Source: Erythroxylum novogranatense (Eukaryota > Streptophyta > Magnoliopsida > Malpighiales > Erythroxylaceae). From it: a DNA stretch of 64,000 nt. Within the stretch, counting starts at the first letter, position 1. Every line of letters begins with the position of its first letter. The notes under the pieces were generated by a model, which worked only from the letters and a program-made list of their open reading frames with translations, was not told where the DNA came from and searched no databases. Location: NCBI GenBank assembly GCA_029891385.1, contig CM057229.1, positions 682,001 to 746,000 on the forward strand. Direction: 5' to 3'. Below are positions 1 through 11,204 of the stretch, in pieces. The position numbers and the translations under genes were made by a program.

Positions 1-867
1 ACAGATATGAGTAAGTAAGATCAGACTTGGTGAAAATTTGGCTAGAGTCTCGAATATTGTAAAGATTGACTTGACCGAGGCTAAAAATTTGATAGACTAA
101 GGATTTAGCCTAGATTGGATGAATGGGCTGGCCCATCCTCGGATTAATGGACCATGATTAGCAAATTTGTTGTGGGACGCATTGAATCAGGCCAATATAT
201 TATGTGAGCTTCGGCAAGATCACATTGCATCATCAGCGGATAGAGATCGTGGGAGTTCTTAGATGATATGGCAACAACTAGGAGTTAGAGTTATAATCAA
301 ACTCAATACCTAAAGATAGTAGAGATCTTCAAGGATAAAGATGCTAGTTTCCTATTTGAATGTAAACTTTATCTTTCTGTTATCTTGTAGATTCTATCTT
401 ATCAGTCAAAATCTTATTTGGATGAAAATATCATCCAATTGGTCAACGTGATGTAATATGATAGAGATACATGTGATCTTGATCTTAGGCAGTTCAGTTT
501 TAGTGGAACTCTGAATATAACTTGGCTTTCAAGTTAGAGTGCCTGCATATAGCTTATTCAAACTTTACTTTCCTTATTTATTCAAAGAGAGCATTCCTTG
601 TATTCTTTTAAGGAAGAGTATATAAAGGTTAGTTTTACCGTATCTCTCTTATTTCTTTGCTGCCTTTGTTTCTCATTGCTTTAGTAGTGAAAAACTGTAG
701 GGGTAGTAGTTTCGCAAACTTTCCAATTCTTTTCTAACAAACAAAAAAATCAAAAAAATTAAAAGAACAAAAATAAATTAACTACTACCCCTACGATTTT
801 TCTGATTTTTTTGTTTGTTATAAACGAATCGAAAAGTTTGCGAAATTAGTACCTCTATAGTTTTTCA
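1..867 (+). mobile_element. Ty1/copia 5' LTR, cut by window start (element A)
   Basis: The segment ends in CA at 866-867 and is followed two bases later by a degenerate initiator-Met primer site and then a copia-type gag, which is the order at the 3' end of a 5' LTR. A TATA-like motif (tatataaag) lies near 618-626. The left LTR boundary is not visible, and the first 250 bases could be flanking DNA. The last 70 bp or so closely match the end of the LTR at 18463-19956, but the upstream parts do not, so the two are related families rather than a pair. Confidence 0.6.
690..865. repeat. Imperfect inverted repeat at the end of LTR A
   Basis: Two arms of 62 bp, 690-751 and 804-865, are reverse complements of each other with scattered mismatches, separated by 52 bp. 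The left arm is an inverted copy of the LTR's own terminal sequence. The 52-bp loop also contains actactacccctac (781-794), which complements 697-710. The structure could fold into a long hairpin in RNA or single-stranded DNA. Confidence 0.85.
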
Positions 868-869
868 AT

Positions 870-882
870 TGCTATCAGAGCA
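870..882 (+). promoter_or_regulatory. Primer binding site for initiator Met-tRNA (element A)
   Basis: tgctatcagagca matches the plant copia consensus TGGTATCAGAGC with one mismatch and begins two bases after the LTR end. It would prime minus-strand DNA synthesis. Confidence 0.7.
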
Positions 883-936
883 GGTCACCGAGTCAGAACT
901 TGATAGCAAGTTAATGCAGATCCAGGTTTCACCTTT

Positions 937-2035
937 ATGGTTATAAGAGAAGAAGCATTAATTATCAGGTCATCGCTGTTGGATGGTTTCATCTATCCTG
1001 CATGGAAATCACGGATGAAAATCTTCATCAAAGCTTAGGGTATGAAAGCTTGGCATTGGTAGTACATGAGTAGACGAATCTGATGAGCACTGATGATAAA
1101 AGGAGAGGTAGTTCAAAAAGATTAATCTGAATGGACAAAAGCCAAAGAAGAAAGTGCACTTGAAAATTCACAAGCAATGCAAGCGATGTTCAGTGCTAAC
1201 GATGAGGGACACTTCTCAATGATATCAGCCTGTGAATCAACTAAAGAAGCGTGTGATGCTTTGCAAACTATTCATGAAGGGTCAAAATCTTTGATAGCAT
1301 CAAAACTACAGATGTTAGCTGTGAGGTTTGAAAAATAGAGGATGGATGAAAATGAGACTATTAGAGACTTTCGTGAAAGATTGAGAGATATAGCGAATCA
1401 GGCACATCAATTGGGGAAGAAATAATCTGAAACTAGTCAAGAAGACGTTGAGGTCATTACCTTCGAGATTTATTCCAAAAATTGCAACAATAGAGGAGGC
1501 CAACGACATTATTGACTTGTCATTGGACAAGATAATTGGAATTCTTATCAATTTTGAAATGAATTTGTTGAAAGATAATCGAGAGAAGAAGAAAGTATTA
1601 GCATTGCAAGCCAAAATTGGTAAAGTAGTGAATGATGTAGAAGATGAATCCGAAGAGAATAAAGATATGGAGCTATTAACATGAGAGTTTAATAAGTGGC
1701 TAAAGAAAGTGAAAAAGGACAGATCCGAGTTTAGGCAAAATGGCGGGAGTTCATCAAACAACAAGTTTAAACAACAAGCCAAAACTCAAAGAGAGAAAGA
1801 AAGGTAAAGAAAATTCAATGTCATAAATGTCAAGGCTTTAGCCATGTTTAAGCGAAGTGTGCTAATACCATGAAGAAGAGAAAAGGAAAATCTCATACGA
1901 GCATTTAGAGTGATGACAAATCCGGAAGTGAGTATGAAAGAGAAGAAGAAATTGTGAATAGTCCTGCATTAGTTACTTTGTACAGCAAAAGCCCAATTAC
2001 TTGCTTAACAACAATTGAGAAAGAATATCATGGGT
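937..2035 (+). pseudogene. Broken copia-type gag polyprotein (element A)
   Basis: Capsid-like gag of Ty1/copia elements (UBN2 / gag-polypeptide family), which would form virus-like particles. Reading from ATG 937 shows the N-terminal pattern with a YPAWKSRMK motif, then a helical gag core (ACESTKEACDALQTIHEG; later ETIRDFRERLRDIANQA). Several stops and at least one frameshift follow: 1448-1684 continues in another frame with KIATIEEANDIIDLSLDKII. A zinc knuckle CHKCQGFSH...AKCAN at about 1816-1866 is interrupted by a stop. Downstream protease, integrase and RT are absent because a LINE is inserted near 2040. It is clearly non-functional. Confidence 0.8.
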
Positions 2036-2239
2036 TAGATTGCTTCCCCGCATTCCTGCCTTCTCCTTCACCATCCTCACTCCCCCTCTTCCTTCTGCAT
2101 CTGCCTTGTCCAGGGGCAGTGTAGTCATTTCTTTTTGTTCCAAATTTCCCGCCCTTTGTTTCTACCATTCACATGCTTTACTTTTCCTGCATTGTATTCT
2201 GAAAAGTAGCCTCCTTTCCTAATCTAGAATTTCCTCCTC

Positions 2240-3448
2240 GATGGCAGAATTGCATCCTCCCAAAAGTTCTGATTTTCCCTCTCGACCCTTGCATTCCCCA
2301 TCCTCCTCTGCAACTCCCAACCCAGTCCCACTGCCAATCTCCTCCCCATCCAAAGCTTGTTCTGCCTAATCTTCCTCCCCTCCATTTTCTAAAACCAACT
2401 CTCCCTCAACTACTGAGCTTCCTCCACTGAAACAAGACCAACAGAAGGTGTTTCTTCTATCAGAGCTAGGAGGACATAGAAACAAGTTGTTGGTGATAAG
2501 AATGAGTCCTCTTTGGTTTTCTGCCCTCCAGTGGAATTGGAAGGAAAACTCATAGCAGCTCCTCCTCTGGAAACTCTAGAGGAAGGGGCTAAAACTTGCG
2601 AGTCCACTCTAGTTGGATTTTTCATGGATAAAAGACCTATTTTTCTAGTGAATCGAGCTTGGACTCAAAGAAACTACAAAAGGAGAGGCTTATTGGAGGT
2701 TATGCTCACGGAGGAAGATAATATTATCTTCACTTTCTCCTCCAAAGCAGAAGCTCAAAAAAAATTGAAGAGGGTCCTTGGCATATCTCACAACTTCCAC
2801 TCTTTCTACAAAGATGGCAGCCAGGAATGGAGCTAGAAAAAATCAAGGTAAAAAACATACCCTTATGGGTAAACATTCATAATATGAATAACCAAAGGAT
2901 TGAGTATGCTAGCCAACTTTTTGGGGAAACCTATATGTATGGATGAGAACACATCAAACCCTTTTCCTAGGCTGTGTGTAAGTATGGACATCTCCAAAGA
3001 TGCAAAGGATAGCATTCCTATTTTAAGGTTAGCAAATGAGAACTCTCTTAGAGAAGATAGAGTACTGGTTACATACCAGTGGAAACCTTCATTGAAAGCT
3101 CAAGGAAAGGCTTGGAAACCTAATAGGAAGACTTTCACAAGTGGAGATTATTGGGAGGTGACTGGAACTAACAGACCTAACTTGGACCGCAAGGATGAGG
3201 AAGGGAAGGCTAAACAGGTTACAGATATTCCTATCCCAATTAAAATGGAAAAGGATCCCCTCACAAAAGAGGAACATAGCCAAAGAAACTACGGCCGAAA
3301 CTTGGATAAAGGTAGCGGAGTAGAACTGATTCCTTCAGGGGATAAAAACAATATTCAGATGGACAAGGAAGTTAATGAACATGAAATTGGAGATACAACA
3401 TCAATAGAAGGGGAATCACTTCCCCAAAAACAGGACCACAACTCTTAA
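2240..3448 (+). pseudogene. LINE ORF1-like nucleic-acid-binding protein (DUF4283), broken
   Basis: The region encodes the DUF4283-type domain found in plant LINE ORF1 and in many plant retroelement-derived proteins, thought to bind the element RNA. A possible start is ATG 2240 (MAELHPPKSSDFPS), followed by a proline- and serine-rich stretch with a stop. The DUF4283 core lies in the frame of 2513-2836 (LVGFFMDKRPIFLVN, then GLLEVMLTEEDNIIFTF). The continuation, with IPLWVNIHNM and FPRLCVSMDI, is split over two frames up to a stop at 3448. No intact CCHC knuckle could be read. Two or more frame breaks make it a pseudogene. Confidence 0.7.
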
Positions 3449-3552
3449 TAGTCAATTCCACCGAAAGGTGGAACTCTAGAGGATGAACAGGTGGCCTTAA
3501 GGAAAAGCAATAGGAGCAGTAAGAAAGGCTCCAAGGTTAAAAACAATATTCC

Positions 3553-4140
3553 ATGAAAGTGATAGTTTGGAATGTACGCGGAATAAATAATCCCTCTAAG
3601 CTGAATGCTCTAAGGGATTTTGTCCTGAAGGAGAAGCCTCAGGTTTTTTGTCTTTTGGAAACAAAAATCAAGGAAATAAATATGAACAAGTTATATTGCT
3701 TGGGTAGGAAATGGAAAATTTTATCAAACCATCACATCCATATGTATGGGAGAATTATTATTGTCTATGAGGACGATTTAGTGGAGGTGACTGTCATTGA
3801 ATCACATGAGCAGTATATTCACACATTGATGTACTTTAAGATGGAAAATTCTAGGGTGTTTGCTACTTTTGTGTATGATCTTAACCTTGGTTTTCAACAG
3901 ATTGAACTATGGAATGCTATCAGCCGACTCAAGCACTCGATAAACTCATCATAGTTAGTATATGGTGACTTTAACACCACTTTATATCGATCTGAAGCAG
4001 AAGGTAATTGCAACTTACGCAATTATTCTTCAGACATGTATGAATGTATGTAAGAGGTAGCATTAATAGATCTGAAATTCAAAGGCCCAAGTTCACGTGG
4101 TCTAATAAGTAGACTTCTACTTGGCATATTAGAAAAAAGC
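3553..4140 (+). pseudogene. LINE endonuclease domain (exonuclease-endonuclease-phosphatase fold), broken
   Basis: ATG 3553 opens with KVIVWNVRGINNPSKL, the typical start of the apurinic-type endonuclease of plant LINEs, followed by VFCLLETKI with the metal-binding Glu. The frame ends at 3954. After that stop it resumes with VYGDFNTTL, the conserved D-x-N block. Further stops and frame changes follow up to the FKGPSSRGLISR segment. The enzyme would nick target DNA to prime reverse transcription. The start follows a stop at about 3448 and a short linker. It is inactive as it stands. Confidence 0.85.
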
Positions 4141-4151
4141 TGGACAGGGCA

Positions 4152-4930
4152 TTGGTGAATGCGGATTGGTTGCATTCTTTCCCAAGAAGCATAGCAAAAT
4201 TTTTGGACCCGGGCATTTCTGATCATACTCCTATACGGATAGACAATATGTTCAACTCTCAAAAAGTCAGTCACCCGTTTAGGTTTAATAACTTCTTGGC
4301 CACTAAGGAGGGATTTTGTGAAGCTATTTCTCAGGGTTTGGGGAATGTTTGTTTTGGGACAAAACAATACATTTGCCTCCAAAAACTAAAATCTATTAAG
4401 AAACAATTGAAACTCCTCAATTCTCATAGAGGACAGAATCTCACGAAGGAAATTGATGAGGCTAGAGACAAATTATCAGTTATACAGTCAGCTTTAGCTT
4501 AAACCCCCATTGATGACTCTCTGGTCATGGCAGAAAAGGAAGCTTTAAAGGATTATTTACAATTGGTGGATAACCAACATTTACTTTGACAGCAGAGATT
4601 TAGAGTTTCTTGGCTAAAGGATGGGGATAAATGCACCAAATTCTTCTTTAATTCAGTGCAAGCGAGGAAGAATTCTAACAAAATCACCTCCATTACATCT
4701 GAAGATGGGGTAATCGTGGCTGGACAAGAAGGATTAGCTAAAGAAGCATTTCTTTATTATAAGAATCTCCTAGGCACAGAGGCAACATCCTCAGTCACAG
4801 GAGATGAACTTAGGTAGTTTGTTTCTGCATGTATTCTCAAAGACACGGGTCCTTTCTAGTCAGGCCAGTAACTGATCAAGAAATAGAAAGAGTGGTTTTT
4901 GCAATGAATGGCTCAAAAGCCCCGGGTCCG
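4152..4930 (+). pseudogene. LINE linker and N-terminal reverse transcriptase, truncated by insertion
   Basis: This continues the LINE ORF2. 4152-4502 encodes the endonuclease C-terminus (ISDHTPIRI includes the catalytic SDH signature) and a lysine-rich linker. After a stop the RT approach region is readable in pieces: RFRVSWLKDGDKCTKFFF, then ERVVFAMNGSKAPGP. The latter is RT motif 0 and continues in intact relatives with a DG. Here the frame runs into the copia B LTR at 4931, and the expected continuation appears at 14052. Confidence 0.85.
4926..4930. repeat. Target-site duplication, left copy (gtccg) of copia B
   Basis: gtccg precedes the LTR TG at 4931, and the same five bases follow the other LTR at 14052-14056. 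This fixes both element ends. Confidence 0.95.
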
Positions 4931-5392
4931 TGTAGGAAAATCCCGATGTGTACATCACATGCACACGGTGCGGAAAACAAATTTTTTTTTCCGGGACCTT
5001 CCCGAAAGTCAGGATCCATGTGACTATATAACAAAGTCAAACCATAACGACCAAAAGAGACCGTCTCTAACTGTATCCACGCAGAGATCGGAGAACCTAA
5101 CCGGGGCAAACCCTTTGACCCGAAAATAGCTAGAACAAGGGAGAGAGTGCTAGCTCTTACCTTGTTCTTGGAGAGCTTGGAGAAAATGATGAAGAAGAAA
5201 GCTTGGAGAGGAGATGAAGCTTGAAGATCGATGGTGAGAAGAGAGGAAATCCTTTTTTCCTTCAAACCTTTCTTACTTCTAACAAAACCAACGACCATCC
5301 TCTCTTTTTTTTTGTCTTTCCTTTTGTCTTTTAGTCATTAAATGCAATTAATGACAAGGCAAAAGAAGAAGCTTCTCCTCCTTTCCGCGTTG

Positions 5393-5446
<54 letters not shown>

Positions 5447-6747
5447 TACTTAATTAATTAATAAGATATATATATATATATAAATGCTGAAGTGGTCCAG
5501 TCACACTGGAGTCGGTCCTACCGGCTTACCGAGTCCCGGTATAAAAAAAACACCGAAGACCTGTCTCAGCAATATCGATGTCGCGATCTCATCGGAACAT
5601 ATCTCGATCTCATCAGGATCCATTTAATCCTATTGCTCTCCATTTATTAGATCTCTATCCAAAACTATTTTACGAATTCTCCGAGTCACTCGTATGCGTG
5701 TGACCCATTAGGTTCCCGGTTATGTTGGACACTTAGATTAACACTTAATCTGAGCAAGTCATGAGCGGTATCTAGCAACATATCATGACCCCCAATTGAC
5801 CGGAAAGTAATTAGTTTGACGAATGAACCTATATTCATCATGAACCATATCACGAACCTTTCCATAGACAATTACTGTGCAATTCGTCCTTTCACCATGC
5901 TATACCCCACTTGGTTATGAGTATGGGCAAAGTGTCAACTCTTACTACACTGAGTACGTCAAATCTAGTCCAAGTGATATCAGTTCTTGTCCTGGGACTC
6001 ATTACTTTATATGTCAATGAAGACACTCTTCATGACATATGTACTCCGGCCAGAAATTTCCAAGTAATGACCCTGACAAGAGGCCATGGGTATCATCTTC
6101 TGCTATCACAGAAGTGGTGAACCCTCTATTGGCTACTCAATTACCTTCGAATACCTCAAGTTGTACCCAATCACCACCCTATGAGCGACCTGTGTAAAGC
6201 AACAAGGAATGGAGTCAAAGCACATAATCAGTATCCAAGATATCCCTGAGCACCTCAAGTCTAAGGATATTTGCACCATTGCTATGATGAGATTATCACT
6301 GACATTAGAATAGGACATTCATGTGATGATCTCATAGCAGGTCATCCAATGTACCTACTACCTCTAGTAAGCATTCACATCTCAGCCCTAAACATCTCAT
6401 ATTTATAGTTTCTGAGATCCACTGCTTGATCAAATCAAGGAGCTTGAGATGTGGTAGTCTCTCCGGATTACTGATGTCCAATTTCAGTAATCCTATGACT
6501 AGGGATAATTTAGATACTGACATAATTGCACATGATAGGAATCTCAGTAGTATGATCACATCATAATTTCCTTCATGCTATGTCGTATATCATGGACTTC
6601 ATTAATTTGATTATAGATCAATATCCATTCATAAATAATGAACATCAAATTAATGAAATAGGCCTTTCTTTATTTATTCATAAAGTATGTACACAACTTT
6701 GTACAAAACGCACTAAAGGCGATTGCCTTTAGGGCACTACTCTAACA
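4931..6747 (-). repeat. Copia B 3' LTR (1817 bp)
   Basis: Direct repeat of 12328-14051. It is longer mainly because of an AC/AT microsatellite at about 5394-5482 that is almost absent from the other copy. Otherwise the two align along their length with scattered differences. Confidence 0.95.
5394..5482. repeat. AC/AT microsatellite in the 3' LTR of copia B
   Basis: A run of (ac)n then (at)n, a taatt-rich spacer and a second (at)n. The partner LTR has only a short tatatatata stretch at the same place (about 12781-12792). Confidence 0.9.
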
Positions 6748-6760
6748 AAATCTCCCACTT
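6748..6760 (-). promoter_or_regulatory. Polypurine tract of copia B
   Basis: On the minus strand, aagtgggagattt abuts the 3' LTR start. It is the expected plus-strand primer and lies just after the pol stop codon at 6764-6766. Confidence 0.85.
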
Positions 6761-6763
6761 GAC

Positions 6764-9700
6764 CTAAAGCCAATCGCCTTGATATCTAATACCATATACA
6801 TGAGAATCAAAACTCTTTTGTGATAATGACTTTTTCAACGGATCAACAATATTCGGCTCGGTGGGAATTCTCTCTATCTGGACATCACCACGACCAAAGA
6901 TCTCCCAAATCAAGTGATATCTGCGGAGTACGTGTTTGGATCGTTGATGAGACCTTGGTTCCTTCGCCTACGCAATAGCTCCATTGTTGTCACAATACAA
7001 CTGTATGGGCCCATCACAGTTAGGAACCACACCAAGTTCAGTAATAAACTTTTTGATCCAAACTGCTTCCTTTACTACGTCTGAAGCAGCAATGTACTCT
7101 GCCTCGGTTGTTGAATCGGTAGTTGTCACTTGTTTGGAACTCTTCCAACTGACCGCCCCGTCGTTCAGTGTGAATACATAACCTAATTGGGATTTAGAAT
7201 CGTCCTTATCAGATTGAAAACTAGCATCTGTATACCCGCTCACCTGGAGATTTCCATCTCCATATACCAAGAAAACATCCTTACTCCTTCGCAAGTACTT
7301 GAGGATATTCTTGACAGCCACCCAGTGACCCTCACCAGGATCCGATTAGTATATGCTCGTAACACTTAGAGCATATGATACATAGGGTCTCGTACATAGC
7401 ATAGCATACATGATAGATCCTACTGCAGATACATACGGGATCATATTCATGCGCATCCTCTCATCTTGTGTCTTAGGACACATAGATTTCGAGAGCGTTA
7501 TCCCATGAGTCACGGGAAGGTACCCTCTCTTGGATTGCTCCATGCTAAACCTCTTCAGAATCTTGTCTATGTACGTTGATTGTGAAAGACCAAGCAACCT
7601 TTTTGATCTATCTCTATAAATCTTTATCCCGATGATATAAGTTGCTTCACCAAGGTCTTTCATGGCAAATTGTTTGGACAACCAAATCTTCACAGATTGT
7701 AGCATAGAGACCTCGTTTCCTAGTAATAATATGTCATCTACATATAGCACAAGGAATACGATTGCAGTCCCACTAACCTTCTTATACACACAGTGTTCAT
7801 CCGAATTTTGTGAGAAACCAAACTCTTTGATTACCTCATCAAAACGGACATTCCAACTCCTATATGCTTGTTTCAATCCATAGATGGATTTCTGAAACTT
7901 GCATACCCTTTCGCCATCATAGGAGATGAAACCCTCAGGTTGTGTCATATACACATCCTCAGCTAGATTTCCATTTAGGAAAGCTGTCTTCACATCTATT
8001 TGCCATATCTCATAATCATAATGAGTGGCAATGGCTAGGAGTATCCTAATGGATTTAAGCATTGCTACTGAGCTGAAGGTCTCGTCGTAGTCAACTCTTT
8101 GTCTTTGACGAAAACCTTTAGCCACAAGCCTTGCCTTATAGGTAATCACATTACCATCCATGTAGGTTTTCTTTTTGAAAACCCATTTACACCCTATGGG
8201 TTTTATTCCTTCGGGTGCCTCAACCAAAGTCCATACTTGGTTTTCATACATGGAATCCATTTCAGCCTTCATGGCATGAAGTCATTCCCCAGACTCTGAA
8301 CTCTTCAGAACCTCTTCATAGGTGGTAGGCTCATTATCTTCTATGAGCAATATGTCATTATGTTCACTCATGAGAAATCCATATCTCTCGTGAACAGAGC
8401 GTATCCTACGTCACCTACGAACTTCTTGTGTTGAAGAAGGTTGAACTGTTACTTCATCTGTATGAGTCACAGTTGCAGGTTCAGGCAGTTGATCTGCGTT
8501 TGTTCGAGCATCTTGAACTTCTTCAAGTTCAATTTTGCTCCCACTGTCTTCTTGTAAAAGAAACTCTTTCTCTAAAAAGACAGCATGCTTTGAAACAAAC
8601 ACCTTTTGTTCCTCAGCAAGGTAAAATTGATATCCCATTGTTTCTTTAGGATATCCTATGAACAAACACTTGTCAGACTTTGCATCAAGTTTATCTGACT
8701 GTGTCCGCTTCACATAAGCAGGACAACCCCAAACTTTCAAATGAGTAAGATAGGATCTTTTGTTAGTCCACATCTCATATGGAGTAACATCAACTGTCTT
8801 TGATGGAACTCTATTTAGCAAGTAAACAGCTGTCTCGAGTGCATACCTCCAAAAGGATTTCGGTAACTTTGCAAAGCCCATCATCGATCGTACCATGTCT
8901 AACAAGGTTCGATTTCTCCTTTCTGCCACACCATTATGCTGTGGTGTGTAGGGTGGAGTCCATTGAGATAAAATCTCATTATCTCTGAGATAATCTAAAA
9001 ACTGTTGGTCTAAGTATTCCCCACCACGATCGGATCGTAATGTTTTGATACTTTTTCCAAGTTGGTTTTCTACTTCATTTCTGAATTGTTTGAACTTTTC
9101 AAATGCTTCAGATTTGTATCTCATCAGATGCAGGTACCCATATCGAGAATAATCATCGATAAAGGTAATGAAGTAAAGACAACCACTTCTAGCATGAATG
9201 GACATCGGACCACATACAACTGAATGTATTAGGTCTAATACTCCAGTCGCTCGTTCACCCTTTCTCTTAAAGGGTAACTTAGTCATCTTGCCTAATAAAC
9301 AAGATTCACATGTGTCATATGATTCATAATCAAATGACCCTAAACTCCCACTCCTATGGAGCTTAGCTATGCGTCTCTCGTTTATATGGCCAAGGCGACA
9401 ATGCCATAAGTAAGTTGATTTTAAATTATCTCGTTTACGTCTTTTCGTGTCATTGACATTCATAATTGGATGAGACATATCTAATATGTATATTCCATTG
9501 CATAATGTACCAGTACCATAGAGCATTCCATTCAAACTAATAGAACAACCATTGTTACTAAAAGTCAAATGAAAACCAGCTCTATTTAAACAAGAAACAA
9601 ACAATATGTTCTTTATTAAAACAGGTACAAAATAACATTCATCCAATTTAATTACAAGCCCACTGGGGAGTGACAAAAAGTAAGTGCCTACGGCTAATAC

Positions 9701-9817
9701 AGCAACTCTTGCTCCATTTCCTACACGCAGGTCTAGTTCTCCCTTCATGAGGTGTCTACTGTCCCTGAGGCCCTGCATATCATTGCATATGTGTGAGCCA
9801 CAACCGGTATCTAATAC
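6764..9817 (-). pseudogene. Copia B pol: protease, integrase, reverse transcriptase, RNase H
   Basis: One frame is readable with a few stops. The protease motif VLDTGCGSHICND opens directly after a TAG at 9818-9820. The integrase (to 8411) has the HHCC finger (HCRLGHINERR...CESCLLGK) and FIDDYSR and NGVAERRNR blocks, but the first catalytic Asp of the usual DVCGP is Val (HSVVCGPM). The RT (8272-7346) has a YVDD centre. The RNase H (7321-6968) has TDASF, STTEAEYIA and YCDNNGAIA, and the C-terminus ends YQGDWL at 6766. Stops lie near 8410, 8281 and 7343-7345. The lost integrase Asp and the stops make it inactive. Confidence 0.93.
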
Positions 9818-10222
9818 CTATATGTTATGGTCAGAAACAGTATTAACTTTAATGACAAACATACCTGAAGGAGCTGAGGCATCTGATGCCTTCTTCTGCT
9901 TCAATTCTTCCAAATATACTTTACAATCAGTTTCTTTGGTTATCTTTTTGGCTGCACTTCCTTTCGGTTTCTTAGACCTTTTCTTCTTCAGTTTCTTTTT
10001 CTTTGAACCAGAAGAAGTAGAGTCCACCACGAGCACTGGCTTGCTATCCTTCTTAATAGCATCAACAGCAAGTGGATCAGGAAGTGGAACATCTAGGAAA
10101 TAGCTCAGTTCCTCAGATCTGAGAACAATTCTCAGATTTCTCAGCCAATCGAGAAAATTAGGTCCAGTTAATTTATTGGAGTCCATAAGTGAGCGCAAAT
10201 TCACACTAGAAGACATCTTCAA
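9818..10222 (-). pseudogene. Copia B gag, internally deleted
   Basis: ATG 10222 starts SSSVNLRSLMDSNKLTGPNF, the usual N-terminus of this gag class, and continues LDWLRNLRIVLRSEELSYFL. The frame then passes straight to the KKDSKPVLVV linker that normally lies after the whole capsid core, so roughly 100 residues of core are missing. A lysine-rich stretch (KKKKLKKKRSKKPK) follows. The CCHC knuckle is reduced to remnants around DCKVYLEELKQKK. The frame ends at TAG 9818-9820, where relatives usually have Trp before VLDTG. Confidence 0.85.
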
Positions 10223-10376
10223 TAACCTAAAGGGAGAGAGAGAAAGAATGTTAGAATAGAATTACATGCATGATCATAAGGACTTGCATGACATGCATAT
10301 GGCTCCCACTAGTTTCAAAAAATCCATAACCCTCACTACGAATCCAAGAAACATTATGACAAAATGTCCTAGTGGG

Positions 10377-10556
10377 TCGATATCCGACATTACTAAAATG
10401 ACCTTGGGTTTACCCAACAAGCTACCTTAGGTCAATCGGTAGGTATCGGTCATACCAATTTCATCATAGATATCTGACATTACTAAAATGACCTTGGGTT
10501 TACCCAACAAGTCACCTTAGATCAATCGGCAGGTATCGGTCATACCAGTTACATCA
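10377..10556. repeat. Two tandem copies of a ~90-bp unit
   Basis: About 10377-10466 and 10468-10556 both read from gatatc(c/t)gacattactaaa through tgggtttacccaacaag to gtatcggtcatacca, with a few substitutions. The tgggtttacccaacaa motif recurs singly near 10684 and 10768. Confidence 0.85.
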
Positions 10557-10990
10557 CAGGTGCAATTATCGACTAGTGCTATCAACTCGTAATGTATGCA
10601 CACACATTGGGTTATCAACTCTTGATGCGCTGCACATCGATGTACATTACCCAATTTTGCCTCGCTCACGTTGACCTTGAGTTTACTCAACAAATCAACG
10701 CTCTAGTGAAAACCCACCCATTAATTGAAAATCTTATTTTCATGGTTCAACATATCCGTATAGAGTGAGCTTGGGTTTACCCAACAACCCGAACTCTATA
10801 AGAACTCTGGTTCTCCCCATATTAATGGAAGGCGTTAGTTTTCATATTATGTGTGAGGGATTTCAAACTCCGGTCTCATCCAAGTTATAGGATTATAGTC
10901 ACCATGACTATATGGAATGATTTAGGGCATTTCATCAATCACATTGAGTCTATACCTATAATCATCCATCATCCCACCTAAGCATGTTGT

Positions 10991-11204
10991 AAGTCGACTT
11001 GTGCATGTGTAAGTCGACTTATGCTACTGTGTACGTACAAGTCGACTTATACCATTATGCAAGTCGACTTATGCTACTGTGCACGTACAAGTCGACTTAT
11101 ACCATTGTGCAAGTCGACTTATGTGCACGAGCAAGTCGACTTATGCATGTGTTAGTCGACTTACCTGAGAATACAAGTCGACTTATGCATGTGTAAGTCG
11201 ACTT
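10991..11204. repeat. Array of ten palindromic 10-mers (aagtcgactt)
   Basis: Self-complementary aagtcgactt starts at 10991, 11011, 11039, 11061, 11089, 11111, 11133, 11175 and 11195, with one variant (tagtcgactt) at 11153. Spacings are 20, 28, 22, 28, 22, 22, 20, 22 and 20 bp, partly reflecting a 50-bp unit duplicated at 11011-11110. Confidence 0.95.

Larger units (their letters stand above)
2040..4930 (+). mobile_element. Plant LINE (L1-like), 5' portion, interrupted by copia B
   Basis: A non-LTR retrotransposon inserted in copia A. This part has a C/T-rich leader, an ORF1-like region (DUF4283 plus a glycine- and charge-rich tail), an endonuclease domain and the start of the reverse transcriptase. 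It is interrupted at the conserved RT N-terminal motif SKAPGP by copia B and resumes at 14052 with the next expected residues. The exact 5' end is not certain; about 2036-2045 is where copia gag similarity stops. I could not find a convincing LINE target duplication. Confidence 0.85.

Noticed and set aside
9684..10103. 139-codon plus-strand frame
   Set aside because: Antisense to the copia gag, with a low-complexity product caused by the gag lysine-rich region.
10991..11204. CRISPR-like repeat/spacer appearance
   Set aside because: The repeats are 10-bp palindromes with very short, partly repeated spacers inside a plant copia leader. There are no cas genes and the host is a eukaryote.
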